This document shows, in pieces, positions 32,325 through 44,166 of a stretch of DNA of 64,000 nucleotides (its first letter is position 1; every line of letters starts with the position of its first letter). The notes under the pieces are model-generated. The model worked only from the letters and a program-made list of their open reading frames with translations. It was not told the origin of the DNA and ran no database searches. Both the position numbers and the translations under genes were made by a program. Source of the stretch: Asterochloris sp. CNOR1 (Eukaryota > Chlorophyta > Trebouxiophyceae > Trebouxiales > Trebouxiaceae); contig OZ017749.1 of NCBI GenBank assembly GCA_963969365.1, positions 496,001 to 560,000 on the forward strand. Reading direction: 5' to 3'.

Positions 32325-35300
32325 ATGAATGGCAAGCCCATGGCGGTCGACAAGCTTGAGCTGGCGGCAGCACTGCCCCAGCAGGAAGCAGAACCCGCTG
32401 CAAATGATGAGGTCCTCCTCCAGCATCAAAAAGGTTTTGGGCTGCTTCATCTGCAGGTGAATGCTGCCTGAGCATATATCTCTGATCACGAAGATCTAGA
32501 CAAGCTGTTCAAACTTCAGCAGGGGTGCCCTGCCTGTCAGATGTCATTGAAGAAGTGGCTACCGCAACAGTAAATGTGTTTGCAGGTGCAAGCCCTGCTT
32601 GCACATCTCAGGGTGGCGGCAGCGGACTTGGATGTGCTGCAGTCTGCTGTCGACAGGCTGGCCAAGCTGCTGAGGGGCATGCCAAATGCTGAGGTGGACC
32701 CAGCCCTGGCCGGCGGCCTCCTGCAAGATCTTGGCCTGGCAGACATGGTGAGCAAGCTGCAATATCGTCTTGCAATGCAGATGTCATCTTGCTGCTGCCT
32801 TTCCAGACAGTAGGGCCTCCTGCAGACCTCCTCCCAGCAAGGAGCAGTCACTCCTGGGCCTGCCCCCCTGGCTCCCTCTGCTGAACTAGCAGCAGCTGAC
32901 CTATCTCGCCTACCAACAACCTCGTTTCTCTGCTCCTGCAGAAGCCGATGCCCTTCAAGGCGCCCCAGGCCATTGCCCTGGCAGGCACCTTTGCCTGGGG
33001 CACCGCCTCAAGGGCAGTCCGCACAGTGGACATCGCAGTGCAGGTGCCAGCCAAGTGCCTGTTCCACAAGGACCACCTGGGGCACCGCTGGCACGGCAAG
33101 CGGGCTCTGTACCTGGTCGCGCTGGCTCAGCGCCTGCAACGCAACAAGGTGTTCAAGCAGCAGGAGTGGGGCCTGCTGGACTCGGACCCAAGGTGAGTGG
33201 CATGATTGTGTCGGTCCCTGTAAGCAGGTTTCAAGCAGCAGGAATGACGCCTGCTGGACACCCCCCAGGTGAGTGGCCAGACCGGAAGCATGTCCAGGCA
33301 GCAGGAGAGGGGCCGGCTGGAATCAGATCTTGGCTCAATGAAGCTGACAGGGTTGCAACGGTGCTGTGCATGCCTGATGCGGCTGTCTGCTCAGTGTGTC
33401 CATCAACAGGCAGCCAGGTCTCTGCCTAGCCGTACCAGTTGCAACATGCCTGATGTGGTTGCAAGCTGGTGCCTGGACACAGGCATCTACTGTCACCAAC
33501 CCTTTGTGAGCAAACCACCTATGGCATGCAGATGCAGCTGCTTGGGTGCTACTTGAGAGCATGCTTCCACCTACATAAAGGTGCCCTGTCCTGCCCACAG
33601 GAAGCCTGTGCTGATCCTGCACCCCCAGGTGCCAACCCAGGAGGGGCAGCACCAGAAGCTTGGCTGGGCCATCAGGCTGATCCCCACGTTGCCAGAGGAC
33701 CTGTTCCCCTTGGCCAAGCTCCGCCCAGAGCGCAACAACCTGCGGTCTGCCACATTTGCAGCGCTCCACGCAGCTCAGCATACCCTAGGGGGTCAGGCCG
33801 CAGGCCGCAAAGCAGCTGCAGGGGCCTCAGGGAGCAGCAGGGCAGGGCTGGGCAATCCTGCTCGCAAGCGCAAGCAGCCTGCTGCAGATAAGGCAACAGC
33901 AGCACAGGGCAGCCCTGGCAGTAGTGTTGCTGCAGGCAGCCCCGCTCAGAAGCGCAGCAAGCTGGCAAATGGGGGCACTGCACCTCCAGCAGGGGCCTCA
34001 GCTGTGGCTGCCGCTGAGGCAGATGCAGGGCTGCTGCCCACGCCGCTGTACAATGCGGGCGTGCTGCAGGACATGCTGCAGCAGCAGCAGGACACCTGGC
34101 TGGGTGAAGGGCTGCAGAGGCTGCCGCGGTTGAGGGAGGTAGTGATGCTGTTGGAGGTGAGGGCCCAGCACTCACTACAAATGCATTGACCATACTGCTA
34201 CTCGCCTGTGCTCAACACTGCGACTAGGGAACTGGTGCCTCCACAACAATTCAGGACACATTTCCTGAGAAACACAAAAGCTTGACATTCGCAAGCTGTG
34301 TCGCAAGCAAGCTGCAGATGCGGCTGAGAGAGGGATTGATCTCTTCGCAGTGATGCACACATTCCATCACTGCTGTGTGCATGCTTCATCGTGTGACTTG
34401 TCTGATGCAGATTGCCCTGACAGAGTCAGCTCTTGAAGGGGCCCTCTTTACTTGCAATGCTGTGAAATGCAGAGCTGCAGACAGCCTGCAGAAATATCGC
34501 ATCTTGTTGCATTGTGCTGCCCTGCCTGGCCTGCTCAGCAGCCCTGCTGGGCAAGCCGCCTGTGCAGCATCACCAGCAGTCTGCTTGTGGCTGCAGGTGT
34601 GGGCTCGCAGGCTGAACCTGTCTGCCCAGCCAGATGGCTTGACCGCGCGGATGCAGGCTGCACTGGTTGCTCATCTAGCCCAGACAAGCGTCTTGGTGAG
34701 CCTATGCTTTTCATGCAGATCAAGTTCCAAATGCATTCCTTTTAGTGTCTTCTGCATCCTTCAGGCCCTCCTGCGGGGTTCACAGTTGACGTGTAATCAG
34801 GAGGTTTGACAGTCGAGCATACCACAGGCCCTGCCTTTAAATGGAAGAAGTCATTCAGCAAGTGCCTGCAGCCCATGCCCCTGCCTGCAGCACCTGCCTG
34901 CACCCATGCTGGCAGCTTCATCCCCTCATGACAACAGCTTGCACCGCTCGTCTGTTCCCCAAGGCACAGGTTGCCTGCACCCTGCAGCCCATGCCAGTTG
35001 CCTGCAAATGTGCCTGCAGCCCATGCCTGCACCTCTGGCGCCATGTGCCTGCAACCCAGCACTGAGGGCAGGCCCTGGACTGCTTTGTCCCAACACACTA
35101 TGCAGCAGAGCCTTGAAGGCCTGCTGGCCTGGCGCTCACCAGCCCTGAAATGTGTGCACTGCTGGGCTGGATGCAGTCTCACATCTGCAGCACCCAGAGC
35201 ATCTGCTACCTCGCATGCCTGCAGAATGAGGCCATGAGCCACCAGCAGCTACTGCGCAGCGTCTTGGCTGCCCTGGCAAACCCCGCAACCTTCAGCAAGG

Positions 35301-38300
35301 GGCTATTCATGGCTTGGCAGCAGCAGTCAGAGGAAGCGGAAGGCACGGGCGCACCTGCTGCCAGGCAGCCCCCCATGCAGGCAGCTTGGCGCAAGCACTG
35401 CCCTGTTGTCTTTGTGGATGCCACGGGGTGGCTCAACCTTGCTGGCAGCATGTCCAGGGCGGCCCTTGCGCAGGTGCGTTGCTCCCTGCGGCACACCCCT
35501 GGTCTGCAAATCCCAGGTGGCATGGTGTCAACTCCCTGCCTGAAAGTGGGGGTGCTCATGCATATGGGTGTCCTGCTTCAGGTGCGCCCGAGCCACCAGG
35601 GACACGCATGCAGAACACTTTGCTCAGGCCACCAGCTTGTCATTGGAGCTGGTCCCCTTAGCATTGCCTACCCAATGTCATGCTCCTGAGGGCTCTGCCA
35701 TGTCATGTATCCAGCCCACCTGGTCATTGCCCGCTCCCTGGGCGCAAGGAGCTGCAGCAGGCATTTCAAGAGTGCATGCAACTTGAACCCCGGCCTGTTC
35801 TGTCCCAGGTCCTGCAGTAGGTCCTCTCAAGGCTGTGTCTTCTTAGCGGCAGGCGCTCCCCTGTATCCAGGCCGAAGACCCTGCCCTGCAGGTTCAAGCC
35901 TGCGCCCAGCAGTCAGTCTGCGCCCTGGATGGGGCCCCCGATGCTGCCTTTGATCAGCTGTTCCTGGAGCAGCAGAGCGCCAGCGTGGCTGCTGACTGCA
36001 CTGTCCTTGTCACGCTGCCTGGGACAGGTCTGCAAGAGTTTGAACTGGACAAGTCAGCCAGCAGGCTGGCAGAGGACCATATGGAACAGGTTGCCAAACA
36101 GGTGACAAATCTCAGCATTGCATACATTTGGACGCTGCCAAATTGCTATGCACACCGGAGGTCGTGCATGCAGCGTTTGCCCCACAGGTTGTACCTGCTC
36201 CAGCTTTGCATACATGTGCACAGGATTCTGTAGTAGGCATCTGGCAGACAGAGGAGTCATGTTGCTAGCTGGTTTGGGAACCGACAGGCATCTGTCACAG
36301 CGTGTTTGCATGTTTAATGTGGACTGCCACGTGTCACGTGGGCATCCTGGGCGCACTGCTTGTGTGCAGCACTTCCCTGAAAGGTCATGCTACTCCCGGA
36401 CATTGCCTGCACATGCCGTATTCATGCTGACGTGAGGGAGATTGCTAGCACCCAGTACAGAGTCTTCACAAGGGATGCTTGAGGCAGCGCCAGTGCCAAC
36501 TCAAACGACAGCTGTCCCCTGCAATTGTAGGCTCTAGGCACGCGCGCACGTAAGTTACAAGTGGAGCACCAGGTGACACCCTGGGATCACCCCAGCCAGC
36601 CCCAAGCCACAGCGCCACCACGCTGCGTCCGGCTGCTGGTGTGGCTGGACCCTGCTGCAGCCCTGCGCATGGTGGACATTGGGCCCCCTGCAGATGACGC
36701 TGGTGCCGCTAAAGCCTTCAGGGCGTTTTGGGGGCATCGGGCGGAGCTGCGGCGCTTCCAGGTCTGTCTTTTGTGCACGTGCTGCTTGAATAGGGGTGAG
36801 GGGGTCTGCAATCGCAATGCTCGGGCTGAGGTTTGTGATTCGCAGGTGTCAGGCTGGGTGTTGGCAGAATGGGCATTGGCCTGCCCACACTTGCTGCTGC
36901 TGCTGCGCTATCTGTCATGGCCATTTGAGGAAACAACCGTGAGGGAGGCTGGCTGATGGCGAGTCTGCAGTGGGGAATGATACCCTTGGGACAGATGCAT
37001 GAGCCGGGGTGCATCTTGATCCTGTGATGCGTTTCAGAACCTCCGGCAGTTGCCACCCTTGTGTAACTGCATGTTGGACCTGAGTCACAGCCAAGAGCAG
37101 CTGCCTGCGTAGTGTCTGGCTTGTCATGTGCCTAGTTGGCTGATGCTGCTGCCTGACAGAGGCTCACAAAGCAGTGAGAGCTAACCCAGGCGGCTTTAGT
37201 CCTGTCCACTGCGCTGCAGGACGGCAACATCGCTGAAGCTGTGTCCTGGGAGTGCAGCCCTGCACAGCGTCACTGCATCGTTGACAGGTCAGTGATTGCC
37301 TCCTACAAAAGATGTGACACTGTGCACTGCAGCAACTCAACATCGTCTCAACTATCTGTCGAGTGGCTGACTGCTTGAATTATCGTGTCCATAGAGCTCC
37401 CCAGAGAGGCCCCAAGGCACCAAGATCTGATGCAAAGCGACTGTCAGATGCTTCTGGGCTGTCACTGTGCCCAGGCTGCATCCAGCTCTGAAGCTCACAG
37501 GCTGCCACTGTCTGCACTCACACTCTCACAAATGCAGGTTGCTGCAAAGCTCCCTCACTGCCTGCAGGGTGCTGGAGTATGCTCTTCAGCAACATCTCCC
37601 AGCAGGCGCTGCAGTGGAGGGCTTCGCTGGCAGCCTGGATGCAGCGCTGCAGGGGAAGGCAGCCAGCTTGGATGCCCAGGTCTTGGCCAGCAGGTAGAAA
37701 GGCTGCCTGCTCAAGCAGGCATGTCTCACTGACAAGCCTGCTTGTTGAGTGCCGATGTTGTTCGCTGTTCTGGGTGTCCAGCTCAGCCCTTCTGCCTACG
37801 CAAGCTTGCCTGCCTGAATCATGGCGGAGGTGAAAGAGGCTGCGCCATGCTGATGCCCCTTCACTCTGCCGTGTTGGGGCAAAGGTGTGGACTTATGGAC
37901 TCAAGTCTGCACTCAACTGCGCTGCAGGCAGTTGGGCAGTGCAATGGACAAGCTGAGCAAGCAGCTGCGCAGTCTCAGCACGCTGGCTCTGCGAGTCATC
38001 AGCACGCAGCCCCTGTCTGCTGCCTCGCGCCACACAGCCCCCTTCGTCCCCCTGCCTCACCCCCTGGCAGGCGCTGCGGCTGCTGCAGCTGGCCAGGGCC
38101 GCTTGCCCCGCTGCTTGGAGCCGTTGGACGTCTTGCTGCAGCTGGAAAGCTCAGGTCAGCTCACAGCCTACAGGGTGCCTCCTCGCCATCTGCCTGCTGC
38201 GCATGACTGCCTGTTGATGTCCTGCTGTGCATACGGTGCTGCAGCTGGATAGCTGAGGGGTGCCAATCCGCTTACAGTAAGCCTACTACGCAGCCTAAAT

Positions 38301-41300
38301 GTATTGCAGTGTGCTCGTGGTGCAACAAGCCCCAGCCGCCCGGCGTTCAGCTGGTGGCACCAGTCTGGGAAGCCTGCACTTTTGTAGGACCACGAGTGTC
38401 ATGAGCTGCCATGTAGGAACCCAGGTTGCCATGCCCAGCAGTGTGTATGCTGGTCGCTGGCTCATCTTGGCATGCTGTTGCTGTCAATGCTAGACTGCAA
38501 GCTTATGGGTGCTGCAGGGCGGTGGCCAGACAGCCACGAGGCCTTCCTCAAAACCAAGGCCTCCATGGGCGTTCAGCTGGCCGAGGCTCTGCAGAGCAGC
38601 TTTGGCCTAGACGCCACCGCAACAGAGCAGTATGTGGACGTCCTGGCCGAGGGATTTGCCTTCCGCCTCTTCCTGTGGAGCGACCGGTGAGCACCTACTG
38701 TGATGTTTGATGGCTCCCCTGACTTGCTGTGTGGCAGTGATCAGCGACTGCTGTGTGACAGCAGCTGCATTTCTGTCATGCTGCACTGCCACGGCTTGGG
38801 GGCAGCTGCTGTCATACCTGTCCCTTCTCTGCATTGCAATTGTGACCTTGATTTCAAGTGACGGCCTCAATGTTGATCAATAAGTCCGATGCAGACTTTG
38901 TAGCATCCTCTAGGACACAAAACAGCAGACAGTCCATCCAGGAGTCCTGCAAGTCGCTCTGCAGCGTGCTGCCCACCCGTCAGAAAGCATCCATCATGAC
39001 ACTCAGAGGGTCTGTGACCTTACAGACCCCACTGATAGCAGCACTTGCCCTTTGCAGGGATGAAGCCATGGCTGCCAAGGCTGCGCAGGCTCCTGCAGCA
39101 CTGCAAAGCACCGAGTCTCCCCCCCTGCCCCAGCGGGCCCAGCACCACGGCCTGATAGCGGGGCTGGCAGGCGAGAACCCAGCCTTCAGCCTGGCTGCCC
39201 GCCTGGCAGTGCGCTGGGTGGCGGCGCACCTGTGCCTGGGCTGCCATGTGGCCCCGGAGGCTGTGGAGCTGATTGTCGCTGCTGCATTTGAACATACCCC
39301 GGGGGCCCCAGCACCAGGTGGGCTGCATGGGGTTGCTCTGGGGGTACAGGAAGGGTGCTGCAGGCCTTGGGCAGCATGCTGTTGGCAATCCATGCACAGT
39401 CACCTGTACCTGGGCTGCCATGCGGCTCTGAGGCAGTGGAGCTGGTTGTGTTGGCTGCGTTTGGGCCTGCGCCGGCAGCACCAGGTGGGCTCCTCGGGAC
39501 TGCTCATGCCACTGAGGAAGATGCTATACATGTTGGGCAGGACGCCAGGGACAGCCTGCAGAAATGCATGCACGTCCTCCTGTGCCGGGGCTGCCATGTG
39601 GATTCAGGAGTTGTCGAGCTTAATGCTGGCAACTGCTTTGTGCCTGTGGCCATGGTGCCAGTATCAGCCGGGCGCCAGGCAAATGCCTGCCTATTAACCT
39701 TGAGCAGCAGCAATCTGTGGGTCACAAGCGGGTCTAAGCTCTGCCAGAATGTCATGCTGCGATGCAAGGCACCTCCCGGCCAGCTTCCTGCGCTTTCCTG
39801 CAGCTGCCAGGCACTCTCAACATGACTGTGCACCCCAGCTCCGTCCTCTGCTCTGCAGGGCACCCCCTGGCTGGCTTCCTGCGCTTCTTGCAGCTGCTGG
39901 GCACCCACCCCTGGCAGGAGCGGCCCCTCGTCATCGGCTCAGCCCATGAGCTGCTGCCGGCCCAGCGCAGCACGCTGGCCAACCTGTTCACTGCGGGGCG
40001 CCAGGCTGGCACGCTGCCCGCTGTGGTGCTGGCCACTGCCAAGGATCCACAGGGCACCGCCTGGACGCAGCGGGGGCCCTCTGGTGACGTGTGGCGGCGC
40101 TTGGTGCTGCTGGCGCGGCGGGGGCTGCAGGCTCTGCAGGTGGGTACAAGCAGCCCCACAAGGGCCTTTGGGCATTTATTCAGAGAGTGCCTCGTGCTAG
40201 TGAACAGGTTGTGCAAGCGCTTGCATTTCATATACCTAGGCTGCACAGCGTGCAGGGGGGCCCCTTACGTGAGTGATGGGTGTGCCGCCATGGCTGGGGA
40301 TGCAGAAAATTGAAACTGGGTTGTCGTGGGGCATCCGGGCAGGCATACATGCTTCCTTTGGCCAAGCTCTTCCTCCATGATGGGCTGTCCAGAGGGCCCT
40401 GTCTTCTCTAGAGTCAGGCCTATACGAGGGATGCCTGAGATGCACAATCTGCCCCGTGCCACCAGAAGATCGTGCCCTCAGCCTCAGGGTGCAGTGATCA
40501 GAGGGATTGCCGGCCATTCCCTGGGCCATTCCCTGGGCCATCCCGTTGGCGGACAAGGCAGCTCGTGTGTCTCTTGCCGTACTGCTTAGCCGTGCTAATC
40601 ATCTTCAATAGCTGCTGCAGGACAATGGCGGACCCTGCTCTGAGGGTTTTAGTTAGACGCATGTACTGATCTGGGGTGACTCCTGCTGCTGCAGGGCATG
40701 CTGGATCCTGCCATCCACACTCCAGCACAGGAGGCCCTGGTGGTGTTTCACACGCCGCTGGCTGACTTTGATGGGCTCATCACCCTTCGCAAGGAGGCCC
40801 TGCCTTTCCTGGAGCGGGCGCTGCCTGCCTCAGCTGCGCAGCTGGCAGGTGCCCTCAAGGAGCAGGGCAGAGCTGGCCAGGATGGGGCGGTGGCTGAGCC
40901 ACACAAGATGAGCAGGGCCACACTACGGGGCTTTCCCCAAGGTGGGGATCTTGATCAAGGGGGTTTCCATCTGAATCTAGAGATGGAAGAAGCTGCAGAG
41001 CTCCTGCTGCCCACCGGACATCCACCCCAGCAGACTGCTGACCGGCCTCCTGCTGTCTGCAGAGCTGCTGGCGCTGCAGGGCACTGCCAAGCTGCGGCAG
41101 GAGCTGCTGGTGGGCTTTGACCCCGTCCAGCTGCTGGTGACCAAGCTGCAGGCGCGCTTTGCGCACGTTGCTTCCTTCTTTGCAGACGAGGTCGGAGGGC
41201 GAGCAGTAGCCTTCAGGTGGGAGTTGATGCAGCAGCATGGCGCCATATCTGTAAGTGCTTTCGTGCGGGAATTTGTGTAGGAGGGAGCCTGTCATGCATG

Positions 41301-41777
41301 CTTCTCTCCTTGATGACACCTCGTGGCTGATCTACGAGCAGAGATTCTCACCAGCAATTCACAAGAGCTGCTTGGCTGAGCTGACGCTGCCTCCAAAGCT
41401 TGAGCACTGCATCCCTCTATGTATGCCACCTGCTCATAATGAGCTGGCTGCCTGACGCCTGCAGCCCAGACAATCCCTGTTCTGTAGATGCAAGCCCTAA
41501 GCTCAGAGCCGCCACTGCCTGCAGGTGGCGGCACAAGGCTGATGCGCCAGCAGAGCTGCAGCTGGACCAGGCTCACACCACCAAGCCCGCTGCAAAACAG
41601 CCGCCCAGGAACGGCATGCTGGAGCCTGCTAGCCTTCTGTGTGTAACTGATGTCGAGGCCATCATGGCTGACATCAAGCACATTGGGTCTGGCCTGGTGC
41701 AGGATTTGCTTGTATTGCAGCACCATGTTCCTGCTTTTGGTTCCCATACAAGTGCTCAGACATCTGAACATGCATGA
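32325..41777 (+). CDS. NOL6: Nucleolar protein 6 (UTP22/Nrap), ribosome biogenesis factor
   Basis: NOL6/UTP22 is part of the UTP-C module of the small-subunit processome in the nucleolus. Seventeen exons phase perfectly into 1,231 residues: 32325-32456, 32586-32747, 32942-33192, 33601-34156, 34597-34695, 35225-35473, 35871-36101, 36531-36761, 37220-37287, 37568-37693, 37928-38154, 38518-38686, 39058-39317, 39859-40139, 40695-40941, 41063-41216, 41525-41777. Diagnostic blocks: VDIAVQVPAKCLFHKDHLGH, HGKRALYLVALA, LPTPLYNAGVLQDM, VVFVDATGWLNL, VDIGPPADD, FRAFWGHRAELRRFQDGNIA, AVSWE, WTQRGPSGDVWRRL, ELLVGFDPVQLLVTKLQARF and IMADIKHIGSGLVQDLL. A low-complexity Ala/Gly/Lys-rich insert (about residues 240-315) is extra compared with the animal protein. 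Introns 3 and 13 contain copies of the adjacent exon edges. The cyclophilin gene starts only 107 bases downstream on the same strand. Confidence 0.95.
33152..33330 (+). repeat. NOL6 exon 3 end with donor, copied twice into intron 3
   Basis: The exon-3 end and donor (33152-33202, TTCAAGCAGCAGGAGTGGGG ... then GTGAGTGGC) recur at 33230-33280 (TTCAAGCAGCAGGAATGACG ... CAGGTGAGTGGCC) and, more decayed, from 33292 (TCCAGGCAGCAGGAGAGGGG). Spacings are 78 and 62 bases. The second copy keeps a perfect-looking GTGAGT donor. Confidence 0.9.
39227..39670 (+). repeat. NOL6 exon 13 end copied twice into intron 13
   Basis: The exon segment from 39227 (CACCTGTGCCTGGGCTGCCA, ending in the donor CACCAGGTGGGCTGC) recurs at 39401 (CACCTGTACCTGGGCTGCCA, also ending CACCAGGTGGGCT) and at 39571 (CACGTCCTCCTGTGCCGGGG, then CTGCCATGTGG). 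Spacings are 174 and 170 bases, so this is a decayed tandem array with a unit of about 172 bases. Confidence 0.88.
39768..39907 (+). repeat. NOL6 exon 14 start duplicated in the preceding intron
   Basis: GGCACCTCCCGGCCAGCTTC at 39768 is a diverged copy of the exon-14 start GGCACCCCCTGGCTGGCTTC at 39859, with similarity continuing through CTGCGCTT...GCAGCTGC...GGCAC. The spacing is 91 bases. The upstream copy lacks a good acceptor. Confidence 0.85.
40527..40553. repeat. Short tandem repeat in NOL6 intron 14
   Basis: GGCCATTCCCTG is repeated directly twice, followed by a third partial unit (GGCCATCCCGTTGG). It is intronic, with no evident function. Confidence 0.6.
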
Positions 41778-41884
41778 ATATCTCCTCAACTGCTCAATCG
41801 ACTGAACCAGATATTAATATCTTAAACGGCTCTCAGTTTTCGCCGGCTTGCAGACCACTCAAAAGATCAGATCAGCTTGTTACC

Positions 41885-43919
<2,035 letters not shown>

Positions 43920-44166
43920 GCAGCCCACATGATCGAGTCAGTCTACTGTATTGTCTTTATGCATGATCAAGGCCCGCTGCTTGCCAGTGCAAAGGTGTAC
44001 GCTCACCACCTGACTGCTGAAAGTGCTTGTGGCAATCACTGACATCTTCGTGTTAAGCTTAAGGATACTGGCTTGCAGCGCAAGGGTGCTTTTCATCCTG
44101 TAGGATGCGCAAGTCACATAGTCAAACCAAATTATGAGGTGGGGCAGAAAGCAGGAGTATAGGCAG
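43920..44166. other. Convergent 3' region between cyclophilin and the HMG-histone-fold gene
   Basis: 247 bases between two converging stop codons, with no coding frame. It holds both 3' untranslated regions; signals were not identified. Confidence 0.45.

Noticed and set aside
34391-34596. Possible extra NOL6 exon upstream of 34597
   Set aside because: The frame is open, but inclusion would insert about 65 residues between MLLE and VWARR, where the family has a direct join.
36118-36435. 105-codon open frame within the NOL6 region
   Set aside because: It lies in the intron between exons 35871-36101 and 36531-36761, which join in phase and match the family directly (VAKQ to ALGTRAR).
39355-39825. 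Long plus-strand open frame of 156 codons downstream of NOL6 exon 13
   Set aside because: It is made of decayed copies of exon 13; the neighbouring exons 39058-39317 and 39859-40139 join in phase without it.
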